This document shows, piece by piece, positions 1-8,312 of a DNA stretch of 64,000 bases. The DNA comes from UBA1672 sp050633645. GTDB lineage: Bacteria; Pseudomonadota; Alphaproteobacteria; Micavibrionales; Micavibrionaceae. The stretch is from contig JBOEGX010000002.1 in the NCBI GenBank assembly GCA_050633645.1, forward strand, positions 372,001 through 436,000, given 5' to 3'. Position 1 is the stretch's first letter. Each line of letters opens with the position of its first letter. The notes below the pieces were generated by a model. That model was given only the letters and a program-made list of their open reading frames with translations, was not told where the DNA came from and did not search any database. A program made the position numbers and the translations under genes.

Positions 1-872
1 AAGGCGTACAACTCCTGATTATCGACTCCATCCAAACCATGTATGTTGATAACGTAGACAGCGCCCCCGGCACAGTCACCCAAGTCCGCACCTCCGCGCA
101 GGAAATCATCCGCATGGCAAAGGCAAAGGGCATCGCCGTCATCTTCGTCGGCCACGTCACAAAAGACGGACAAATCGCGGGACCACGCGTTCTTGAGCAC
201 CTCGTCGATTCCGTCCTATATTTCGAAGGCGACCGCAGCCACCAATTCCGCATCCTTCGCGCCGTCAAAAACCGTTTCGGCCCCACAGATGAAATCGGCG
301 TCTTTGAAATGGCACAACAGGGATTGATCGAGGTCAAAAACCCCTCTGAGCTTTTCCTCTCCCAGCGCAGCGAAGACGCAACAGGAAGCGCCGTCCTCGC
401 CGCCCTCGAAGGTTCTCGCCCCTTATTAGTCGAGGTACAAGCCCTCGTCGCACCCTCATCTCTCGGCTCCCCGCGCCGCGCCGTGTTGGGGTGGGATCAT
501 AACCGCCTCGCCATGATTGTCGCGGTTCTTGAAACACGCTGCGGCGTTTCACTTTCTTCTCATGATATATTCCTCAACATCGCGGGCGGTATCCGCATTA
601 ACGAACCCGCCGCAGACCTCGCCGTCGCCGCCGCCCTCATCAGCGCGCTGAAGGGCGAAGCTCTGCCCGCCGATACAGTTTTCTTCGGTGAAATCGGTTT
701 GGCTGGCGAAGTCCGCCAAGTCACCCAACCTGATTTGCGATTAAAAGAATGTGCAAAGCTCGGCTTCGAAAAGGCAATAATCCCCATCCTATCGAAAAAA
801 ACCACGAACAAAAGCGCAACCTTAAAAACCAACCAAATCAAACATATCCGCGAGCTCGGCGAGCTTATCTAA
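1..872 (+). CDS. radA: DNA repair protein RadA, 3' part
   Basis: RadA/Sms is a RecA-like ATPase that helps process recombination intermediates. The reading frame is open from base 3, and the 5' half (zinc finger, Walker A) lies outside the window. Visible are the Walker B region (LLIIDSIQT), the RadA-specific KNRFG motif in VKNRFGPTDEIG, and the C-terminal Lon-protease-like domain with GGIRINEPAADLAVAAAL. The natural stop is at 870-872. The family assignment is firm; only the length is incomplete because of the window edge. Confidence 0.95.
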   Translation, partial: GVQLLIIDSIQTMYVDNVDSAPGTVTQVRTSAQEIIRMAKAKGIAVIFVGHVTKDGQIAGPRVLEHLVDSVLYFEGDRSHQFRILRAVKNRFGPTDEIGVFEMAQQGLIEVKNPSELFLSQRSEDATGSAVLAALEGSRPLLVEVQALVAPSSLGSPRRAVLGWDHNRLAMIVAVLETRCGVSLSSHDIFLNIAGGIRINEPAADLAVAAALISALKGEALPADTVFFGEIGLAGEVRQVTQPDLRLKECAKLGFEKAIIPILSKKTTNKSATLKTNQIKHIRELGELI

Positions 873-936
873 AACACAAAATTGCTTTTTCCAATAATCT
901 ACGCTATAAAATTCTTACAAAAATAGGGGTATCAAA

Positions 937-1272
937 ATGGAACACACCGAAAAATTTAACGACACAATAAACGATGTCCTAAATGAAATTCGTAAAGCCA
1001 GCCACGACAATCATTATCAAAATAATTCTGAAATGACCGAAATCACAATCTCTATGGGTTGCTCTCATAAATCAGATGACATCAAAGCCTTCAACGCCGC
1101 CTTCAAGAATGCAACCCAAAATACAGAATTTGAAACGGCATCATTGAAATTAACACAAGATCTAAATGATAATTCCGACTCCATCACCCTTGAACAAGCA
1201 AAACTCATTATTCCCAAACACCCCGTATTTGGCTTCCCATCAAATCCAAAAGAAAAAATACTTTCTTTCTAA
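937..1272 (+). CDS. hypothetical protein, 111 aa
   Basis: I do not recognise this small hydrophilic protein. It has no signal peptide or membrane segment. The start is supported by an AGGGG-type ribosome binding site a few bases before the ATG. The next gene begins 2 bp after its stop, so the two are probably co-transcribed and perhaps translationally coupled. Function unknown. Confidence 0.6.
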   Translation: MEHTEKFNDTINDVLNEIRKASHDNHYQNNSEMTEITISMGCSHKSDDIKAFNAAFKNATQNTEFETASLKLTQDLNDNSDSITLEQAKLIIPKHPVFGFPSNPKEKILSF

Positions 1273-1274
1273 AA

Positions 1275-1784
1275 ATGAACACATCACCCAAATGGATAAC
1301 CGTAAACGACCGAATGCAAACAAATTACCATTATGAATGCATCGCGCCAATGGGCGAAAATTTTGCCGAAAATTTCAAACCATTCTTCACCCCGAAACAA
1401 ATGCTTGATCTCGGCGTATTCGAAGGAAAATACCTTAATGATTGCCAAGACGAATTCCCCAAAGACTGGTTCGAAGACGCAAAAACAAGCAATACAGCAA
1501 ACCCAAACCTCAACTATTTCGGCATAAAAAGCCGTCAACCTCTCTCCGTCTGGCGTGAAAAAGGATGGATCATGCAACCCGATCCACGCGGCTGGTTCCA
1601 ATGGTATTGCAGATATTATATGGGGCGCAGAATCCCCGAAATTGATGCATGGCAAATCAAACGTTGGCGGGCATTCTCCCGCCATGCGGGGCAAATCAAA
1701 GCCAACTGTATAAGCGGAGATCTCGATTGCCGCCCCCGCCAAAGACAAGCCCTCCTTCAATGGTCATACGACCCGTTTATATGA
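1275..1784 (+). CDS. conserved hypothetical protein, Trp/Arg-rich C-terminus
   Basis: This 169-aa protein has an aromatic and basic C-terminal half: PDPRGWFQWYCRYYMGRR, then WQIKRWRAFSRHAGQI, then CRPRQRQALLQWSYDPF. I recall this type of sequence as a conserved uncharacterised family, but I cannot name it with certainty. No signal peptide or membrane segment is seen. It follows the preceding 111-aa gene by 2 bp without its own clear ribosome binding site, suggesting coupling. It converges with the minus-strand gene that ends at 1787. Confidence 0.7.
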   Translation: MNTSPKWITVNDRMQTNYHYECIAPMGENFAENFKPFFTPKQMLDLGVFEGKYLNDCQDEFPKDWFEDAKTSNTANPNLNYFGIKSRQPLSVWREKGWIMQPDPRGWFQWYCRYYMGRRIPEIDAWQIKRWRAFSRHAGQIKANCISGDLDCRPRQRQALLQWSYDPFI

Positions 1785-1786
1785 GT

Positions 1787-2599
1787 TCAATCAAACGAAA
1801 GACCAACCACAATACGACTAAGCTCATCTCCCTCAGAGCGCGCAAGAACCTCATGTACCTGAGATTCATAAGAATCATATTCTGATGCTTTTAAAACCCG
1901 TGGATTTACAAATCCCTTATTAATTTCTAATGCATGAAACATCCGCGCATCCTCATATAAAATATGATCCGGCCTGATTTGCTTATAATGATATGCGCTC
2001 GCCAAATAAAATTGCAACGCATGTGTCGTTTCGTGATGCACAACAGATAAAGCCAAATCTGCCGGATCATCCTCACGAATATAATGAGACAGCTTGCCAG
2101 AACGACCCAATAAATCTCCTAAAAATGATCCATATAATTTCGTCTTCTTTAGATGATTAGTCGCAGCCGCACCATCTTTAAACTCATAAGAAATGGGTAA
2201 GTTATCTGCAATTCCTGTCATATATATACTTCGGTGTAATGAAGAAAATTCAATTAACGCTCCCTGCTTCTCATCATCCTCGCTAGATTCCCAAGAGCGA
2301 ACAACATCAAGAAGGCGAGAGTACTCAGGTTGTGCAATCGTATGGGAAAACTGGCCTCGTTTACACTTCTGATAGCTCAGAAGATTCTCAGAAGCATTAA
2401 ACGTATTGGCTATCATCAACAAAGACTGACGAGTATGTCGCCCAGTTCCATACTTTTTTTGAGGCAGCTTTTCACCTAGCGCCCCTACCATCTCACGAAT
2501 AAGGCGACATTTTGAATAAAGTGACAAACACTCAATATCATCAAAAACCAGCTTCTCATCAATAGATTTTTCTAAAACTTCTGAAATCAAATCATACAC
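1787..2599 (-). CDS. hypothetical protein with HETTH motif
   Basis: This 270-aa protein is unrecognised as a family. Its C-terminal half carries HHETTHALQFYLASAYH, an HExxH zinc-peptidase signature, followed about 25 residues later by acidic residues (YEDARMFHALE) that could give a third ligand. No signal peptide is seen. The longest frame starts with GTG at 2599 and lacks a strong ribosome binding site, so the true start may be internal. A metallopeptidase role is inference from the motif. Another HExxH-bearing unknown gene lies at 43.5 kb. Confidence 0.6.
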   Translation of the reverse strand: MYDLISEVLEKSIDEKLVFDDIECLSLYSKCRLIREMVGALGEKLPQKKYGTGRHTRQSLLMIANTFNASENLLSYQKCKRGQFSHTIAQPEYSRLLDVVRSWESSEDDEKQGALIEFSSLHRSIYMTGIADNLPISYEFKDGAAATNHLKKTKLYGSFLGDLLGRSGKLSHYIREDDPADLALSVVHHETTHALQFYLASAYHYKQIRPDHILYEDARMFHALEINKGFVNPRVLKASEYDSYESQVHEVLARSEGDELSRIVVGLSFD

Positions 2600-2679
2600 A
2601 AATTATAGCTTACTTTTTTTATGAAACATGGATACAGAGTACACCTTGTAGCACAGATCTAAAAATTATGAAAACTTTT

Positions 2680-3390
2680 TCATCTAACCCGTGCGCCCAA
2701 AACCAACCTCGCGGCAGAGGGAATAAGCTCGCTATATAAATCAGCCTTTGGCCGATGCCCCGTTGAATCCGCCCGCAATATAAAATTCTGATCAATCAAC
2801 TGAAATCCAGGGATCATATTAAAACTCACATCCCCGCGTAAATCATCCACGGCCACCGCAACATAATAATTTGGAACTTGATAAATATTAAAATGCTGCG
2901 CCCATTTCAATGCATCATGCACTGTGGGCTTCCCCAATTTCATATCATACAACAACAATTGCACAAAAATTATATCTCGATTAGGCAACTTCAACCCATT
3001 CGCATAACGCGGAAAAACCGCACGAACAGATTCCACATATTCTTGAACAGGGTTATTCTCATACGCACCATATTCATGCGCCCCAGAAAACGCCTGACAC
3101 GCAGGGCAATTCATTCCCGTTGGCTCAATTATAATAACTTTCCCTCTAAGCTGCGATAATCGAAACCGCCCGCCATCAGGATCAATCAACTCTAAATCAG
3201 GATATCTCTGCCCCACCACAGGCGGCCAAGGGTTTGGCATATTTTGTTCAACCACAGGCACAGGGCGCTCAAACAACCCACTATGCGAAAGCATAAAATA
3301 GACAGGAAGAATAATCCCACCCATCAACGCAAAAAATACACTCCCCATCATGCCTTTCTTTGCTTTGCGCCGTCGTCTCTTTTTGGCCAT
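2680..3390 (-). CDS. membrane-anchored thioredoxin-fold protein
   Basis: The 236-aa protein starts with a very basic cytoplasmic stretch (MAKKRRRRKAKKG), then one membrane segment (VFFALMGGIILPVYFML), then a periplasmic thioredoxin-like domain (PDLELIDPDGGRFRLSQLRGKVIIIEPTGMNCPACQAF). The CPAC motif sits where TlpA/ResA-type proteins have CxxC, so it is probably a thiol-disulfide reductase or a redox-linked chaperone. A GAGGT ribosome binding site lies 8 bases before the ATG. It begins 11 bp after holA and is probably co-transcribed with it. Confidence 0.75.
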   Translation of the reverse strand: MAKKRRRRKAKKGMMGSVFFALMGGIILPVYFMLSHSGLFERPVPVVEQNMPNPWPPVVGQRYPDLELIDPDGGRFRLSQLRGKVIIIEPTGMNCPACQAFSGAHEYGAYENNPVQEYVESVRAVFPRYANGLKLPNRDIIFVQLLLYDMKLGKPTVHDALKWAQHFNIYQVPNYYVAVAVDDLRGDVSFNMIPGFQLIDQNFILRADSTGHRPKADLYSELIPSAARLVLGARVR

Positions 3391-3400
3391 CTATCTTACC

Positions 3401-4423
3401 TCAGCTCACCCTGCTCTTACTCACCGCCAATATCGCCTGCGAACATAAAACCTCCACGGGCATCCCTGTTTGCTTGCACTGCGCTTCCAAATCCGTCAAC
3501 TTTCCCATCACCGCATCCAAAACAGGCAAAGACCAGCTATTCACCTGCCCCTTAAACGCTGGCGCTTGCTTAAAAAATACAGGCGGCGAAAGCTTTTTCA
3601 TCGCCATATCCAAATCCGCCCCTTGGCTCATCGCCGATTTCACCTGATGCAAACGACGAAAATGATTCTGCAGCGCCCGCAAAATCGCGATAAATGCTGT
3701 GCCTTCCTCCATCAAAACACCATAAGCCTTAAGCGCAGCCTTCGAATTTCGCCCCGCCACATTATACACCAAGTCATCAAATCCCTGCGCCCCCGCCGCA
3801 CCACACGCCGCGCGCACATCATTCAACGAAATAGGCGACGCCTCATCCCCCTTATAGGTAATAAGCTTCTCTAACTCCGAACGTACCTTCCCGCGATCCC
3901 CCGAAATATTTGCCGAAAGCCACACAACCGCGTCATTATCCACGCGCAAATTCGCGCCCTGTAAGGTCTCCCGAATAAGACGTCCAAGATCACGTTCATC
4001 CTCTACATAACACGGCACAGCCGCCGCATTTTTGGCGCTCTCACATAATTTTCGCAATGATGATCGCGGCGATAATTCCCCCGCAGAAATAACCACCAAT
4101 GCAGAAGGGCTCGGGTCTTCAAGATAGGATTTGATCAAGGTCGTAACCTTATCACTCCCACCATCAATCCGAATAAGGCGGTCTCCGCCCATCATCGAAA
4201 TCGCCCCCGCCTCATCACTAAGGCGCGCGGGGTCATCGGATAAAATCTCAACCGATAACGCGGCGACATTAAACGGGTCGTTCAAATCCGCGACCACGCT
4301 TTTGCCAATGCTCTGCGCCCGCTCACTCACCAACCCGCCATCAGGGCCATATACCAAAACCACCCGCGCCAACGGGTTCGGCTTTTTCACAAACGGCTCA
4401 ATATCTCTATATGCTAATTTCAT
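3401..4423 (-). CDS. holA: DNA polymerase III subunit delta
   Basis: The delta subunit of the clamp loader opens the beta sliding clamp during replication. The 340-aa length fits. Typical elements are the N-terminal VYGPDGGLVSERA nucleotide-fold start, a helical middle (LNDVRAACG), and the C-terminal segment ALQNHFRRLHQVKSA. In related alphaproteobacteria holA follows lptE directly. Here a chemoreceptor and a ligase-like gene lie between them. Confidence comes from both sequence and neighbourhood. Confidence 0.9.
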   Translation of the reverse strand: MKLAYRDIEPFVKKPNPLARVVLVYGPDGGLVSERAQSIGKSVVADLNDPFNVAALSVEILSDDPARLSDEAGAISMMGGDRLIRIDGGSDKVTTLIKSYLEDPSPSALVVISAGELSPRSSLRKLCESAKNAAAVPCYVEDERDLGRLIRETLQGANLRVDNDAVVWLSANISGDRGKVRSELEKLITYKGDEASPISLNDVRAACGAAGAQGFDDLVYNVAGRNSKAALKAYGVLMEEGTAFIAILRALQNHFRRLHQVKSAMSQGADLDMAMKKLSPPVFFKQAPAFKGQVNSWSLPVLDAVMGKLTDLEAQCKQTGMPVEVLCSQAILAVSKSRVS

Positions 4424-4534
4424 AGGAAAAGATTAGGGGACAACGCCCCAACGGTCAATTTGTTTATACAAACACCCCAAGAGCATATCGCTTCGTCGCT
4501 TATTCAAAGTTAAAAGATAAGAAAACGAACGAGA

Positions 4535-6076
4535 TTACATCGCGCGGACTTTTTCAATAAACTCGGCAACACGTGTCTGCAATTCTTCAGAACGCGTGGA
4601 CAAATCCTGGGAAACCTCAAGCATCGTCGATGATGATTGCCCCGTTTCATTCGACGCCGCCTGAACACCTGCGATATTTGTGGAAACCTCACTCGTCGCC
4701 GCCGATTGCTCCTCAACCGCACCAGATATAACAGTACTAATTTCACTAACTTGTGAAATCACATCAGAAATCATTTTAATTGCATCCGCCGTCGAAGTAC
4801 TCGCCGTTTGAATACTTGAAATCTGCACGCCAATTTCCTCTGTGGCTTTTGCTGTTTCTGCCGCCAAAGACTTAACCTCTGATGCAACAACCGCAAATCC
4901 TTTACCGGCTTCGCCTGCACGCGCTGCCTCAATCGTAGCATTCAATGCAAGTAAGTTCGTTTGATCTGCGATATCTGAAATCAATGAAATAACATCACCA
5001 ATTTTTGATGCGGTTTCCAACAAACCATTCACCAACTGCTCTGATTGCTGCGCTTTTTCTACGGCCTCATCAACAATCCTAACCGAATTTGTAACCTGCC
5101 CTGAAATTTCATTCACAGAGGATGACAACTGCTCCGTCGCCGTTGCAACCGTGCCAGATTGACAACTTGTCTCCTCCGCCGCCGCCGCCAAGCTCTGCGC
5201 CGTTGCCTGCAATTCAGTTGCGGACGAAGCCACGATTTGAACCAAAGACTGAACATTCGTCTCGAAATCATTCGCTAATTTCTGATTTTCATCTTTGCGT
5301 GGCGTTAAATCCGTCGCAAACTTAACAACTTTAAAAACCTTATCATTCATATCCATAATAGGGTTATAAGACGCCTCAATCCAAATTTCCTTACCGCCTT
5401 TTCCAACGCGCTTATACTGCCCCGCCTGAAACTCTCCACTACGCAACTCTTTCCAAAATTGCTTATACTCCTGGCTATCCGCAACACCACTATCCGCAAA
5501 CATACTATGATGCTGGCCTTTAATCTCATCCAAAGAATATCCCATAACACTTAAAAAATTCTCATTCGCAGTTAAAATAGTTCCATCCAGTTCAAACTCA
5601 ATAACCGCCTGCGATCGACCAATCGCATTCACTTTACCCAATAAGTCTGCATATTCAATTTTCTGCGCTGTGATGTCCGTAGCATATTTAACAACCTTGT
5701 ACGCCTTTCCACTTGAATTAAACAATGGGTTGTAAGACGCCTCAATCCATATTTCCTTACCGTCTTTTCCAAAACGCTTATACTGCGCGGCCTGAAACTC
5801 TCCATCACGAAGCTTCTCCCAAAACATTCGATAATCGTCGCTTGCCGCATATTCTGGTTCTGCGAACATACTGTGATGCTTACCTTTAACTTCGGATAAC
5901 TCATAACCCATCGTATCCAAAAAATTCTTATTCGCCGTAATAATCGTTCCATCCAACTGAAACTCAATACTCGCCTGTGATTTATCCAGTGCCGACAATT
6001 TTGCCGCCATTTCAGAAGAGCTTCCCATAGCTTTAGATGGCACGATACTGAATATTTTTTTTGTGGAGCTTGTCAT
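4535..6076 (-). CDS. cytoplasmic methyl-accepting chemotaxis protein, PAS-PAS
   Basis: A 513-aa soluble chemoreceptor that feeds CheA/CheW. Two tandem, closely similar PAS domains occupy roughly residues 30-140 and 150-262; each has the pattern GKEIWIEASYNP and ends in a DIT/DLT linker. The MCP signalling domain follows, with the hairpin tip IADQTNLLALNATIEAARAG. No membrane segment is present, so it probably senses an internal signal such as redox state or oxygen. The start at 6076 is chosen because a GAGG site precedes this ATG; an upstream 23-codon extension has no such support. It sits between holA and the ligase-like gene. Confidence 0.9.
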   Translation of the reverse strand: MTSSTKKIFSIVPSKAMGSSSEMAAKLSALDKSQASIEFQLDGTIITANKNFLDTMGYELSEVKGKHHSMFAEPEYAASDDYRMFWEKLRDGEFQAAQYKRFGKDGKEIWIEASYNPLFNSSGKAYKVVKYATDITAQKIEYADLLGKVNAIGRSQAVIEFELDGTILTANENFLSVMGYSLDEIKGQHHSMFADSGVADSQEYKQFWKELRSGEFQAGQYKRVGKGGKEIWIEASYNPIMDMNDKVFKVVKFATDLTPRKDENQKLANDFETNVQSLVQIVASSATELQATAQSLAAAAEETSCQSGTVATATEQLSSSVNEISGQVTNSVRIVDEAVEKAQQSEQLVNGLLETASKIGDVISLISDIADQTNLLALNATIEAARAGEAGKGFAVVASEVKSLAAETAKATEEIGVQISSIQTASTSTADAIKMISDVISQVSEISTVISGAVEEQSAATSEVSTNIAGVQAASNETGQSSSTMLEVSQDLSTRSEELQTRVAEFIEKVRAM

Positions 6077-6252
6077 TTTGACCTCAAGTTTTTCAAAGTT
6101 AAATAAAAACGCAGAAAACGCAGAAAAAACAAAATTAAAGAGCACAATTAAGGAAAACTCTAATATACTCGAACATGTTACAGAATCTCTAATAAATTAC
6201 AAACTATATATTGAAAACCATACCGACGCACACAACCACTAGGATAATAAAC

Positions 6253-7701
6253 TCATCCGCAACATGCACTCATCCCCAAACGACGGCGCGCACGATCAAT
6301 ATCACGCTCAAAAACCATAGCCGCGCATTGATTAGGGGTCTCAAATATCGCGCGATCATATTTACGTTGAAACGCCTTCACATCATTCAATGTCGGAAAC
6401 AACAAACGGTTCACCTTGCCATCTGTGCACCCCGTGCGACAAATATGGATCATCGCCTGCGCCTCATCCAACATCCCCGCTTCATCGGCTGAAATCTCAA
6501 TCAAATCCGCAAATTCACGCGCAAACTCACGCATCAAACCATTGCCATAGGCAACATCAAAAAACGCACCATTATGCTCACGCGCACTAGAATACGCCTC
6601 GATAACCGCGTCGTAATTATCCAAACCATACCGCACCAATAATTCATCGACGCTTGCCGCAAACCCATCATCAAACGCCAACGCATTGGTAATAATAAAC
6701 GCGCTTTGGTGCTGATGCATCCCAACGCCAAACATACGCGCCTCATATCGATGCCCTGTAACCGCTCCGCCCTCATCTTTCAAGGTCGCAATTTTCACAT
6801 CCGGCCACATAATACTTTGCGCCAAATAATAGTTACTCGCGATATTCAAACCACGCTCTTTAAGCATATTAAACGTCACACCCCAATCACCCGTAGGCAC
6901 TTTGGTTAGGGCTCCCTCACGATCATAATACATAAATAACGGGTTGTTCATCACGTGATCAATATGCGCCCTCACAAATTCCGCACCATTTTTTGCACTA
7001 AACACATAAGGCGGAACACCGCCGCGCCCCTCCGTCAAGCCCTCATAGCGAAGGCTCATCCCGATATGCCCCGCATGGGGTTTACCTTCACTAAAGGCGC
7101 TGCTGTTATCGGTAAGCAAAAACAAAAACGGCGCGAGCGCATAAAGCCGCCGCACATTCGCCAACATATGATCCATATCGTACGGACTAACCGAAACCTG
7201 ATTTGATTTACACACCGCGAAATACTGCACACATTTACGCATATCCGCGCGATACGGCGCATACATAACCTTATACCGCTCCACATCAACAATACGGCTC
7301 AATAAATCATCCGCCGTTTTATCGGGCAATTCCTGAAAATAAGATCGTTTCAGACCAATCCCCTCGGCCTTATCACTCAAGATTTTAATCTTTTGGTTAA
7401 TGTCATCCAACACACCCTTAGCGCCCGCATACGGCGCGGCAATACTGGCAACTTCCAACAATTCACTGGTGGGTTCATTATGAACAAAATCTTGGCTCGG
7501 AAGAACCGCCGCCGTTGCATTCTTCAAAACCTTATTCTGGCACAACGACATCGCCGACAGATCAGGATCATTAGGGTCAAAAAACGCAAGCTCAACCTCT
7601 ATGCCCGATTTTGCATGATCTCGGCCAACACCTTGATATAAATCAAAAACATCATCAGCCCCGTTGATCTCCGTAAGATCATCCGCTCTAACCTCGGACA
7701 T
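6253..7701 (-). CDS. glutamate-cysteine ligase-like protein
   Basis: This roughly 480-aa protein resembles the carboxylate-amine ligase/glutamate-cysteine ligase superfamily. IEVELAFFDP looks like the N-terminal metal- and substrate-binding strand, HNEPTSELLEVAS like the second acidic motif, and FLLTDNSSAFSEG the conserved central segment. It would make gamma-glutamylcysteine or a related amide. The start at 7701 is preferred because GGAG lies 6 bases upstream. The C-terminus ends in CCG. The exact substrate cannot be read from the sequence. Confidence 0.6.
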   Translation of the reverse strand: MSEVRADDLTEINGADDVFDLYQGVGRDHAKSGIEVELAFFDPNDPDLSAMSLCQNKVLKNATAAVLPSQDFVHNEPTSELLEVASIAAPYAGAKGVLDDINQKIKILSDKAEGIGLKRSYFQELPDKTADDLLSRIVDVERYKVMYAPYRADMRKCVQYFAVCKSNQVSVSPYDMDHMLANVRRLYALAPFLFLLTDNSSAFSEGKPHAGHIGMSLRYEGLTEGRGGVPPYVFSAKNGAEFVRAHIDHVMNNPLFMYYDREGALTKVPTGDWGVTFNMLKERGLNIASNYYLAQSIMWPDVKIATLKDEGGAVTGHRYEARMFGVGMHQHQSAFIITNALAFDDGFAASVDELLVRYGLDNYDAVIEAYSSAREHNGAFFDVAYGNGLMREFAREFADLIEISADEAGMLDEAQAMIHICRTGCTDGKVNRLLFPTLNDVKAFQRKYDRAIFETPNQCAAMVFERDIDRARRRLGMSACCG

Positions 7702-7798
7702 ACGCATCTCCACAATTTCTAATAATCAAAATACTATAGACCATTACAACTTCGTTTGACAAACAAAGTCGGTTACACGCACATCCTTAAAAGGTGAC

Positions 7799-8308
7799 TT
7801 ATTTCGAACGCTTCAAATACAACCCAATTTGAAGCTCAATCTGACGCGCAATATCATTCAACGTATTCTCGCGCGCCGCCTGCTCAGACACCCGCGTTGC
7901 AAACTCACTGGTCAAAACGTTAAAGCTCGTGATGGATTTCAACGCACGCTCCAACACAACCTCATTTGTATTGGCATCCGTCAAAGTCATAGACGTCGTC
8001 ACACGAAGCTGCGCCCGCGTCGCATCAGAGCTTTTCGTTATATCCAAATCAGAGCGCGATTCTTCAATATCTGCTATCGACAAAATATAATTAACTTGGC
8101 TAGGCCGCCCCTGAATATAAAAACGATCAATCAACGCATTGCGAAGATACTGCCCCTCACGGTCTTTTACATTATCAATTTGAACATGCGAAAGATCAGT
8201 GCGAATATCGACGCCTTCACCACCATTAAACCCCGTCCCATACATCGGTGTAAAACCACAAGACACAAGAGATAAACAAGCAAAAGACGTCAATAATATT
8301 TTCTTCAT
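7799..8308 (-). CDS. lptE: LPS-assembly lipoprotein LptE
   Basis: LptE plugs the LptD barrel and helps insert lipopolysaccharide into the outer membrane. The 169-aa protein has a lipoprotein signal (MKKILLTSFACLSLVSC, lipobox LVSC) followed by GFTPMYG, typical of alphaproteobacterial LptE. The C-terminal part is amphipathic (ARQIELQIGLYLKRSK). It begins 4 bp after the leuS stop and has an AGGATA ribosome binding site. The leuS-lptE order is the usual one in this class. Confidence 0.88.
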   Translation of the reverse strand: MKKILLTSFACLSLVSCGFTPMYGTGFNGGEGVDIRTDLSHVQIDNVKDREGQYLRNALIDRFYIQGRPSQVNYILSIADIEESRSDLDITKSSDATRAQLRVTTSMTLTDANTNEVVLERALKSITSFNVLTSEFATRVSEQAARENTLNDIARQIELQIGLYLKRSK

Positions 8309-8312
8309 CGAA

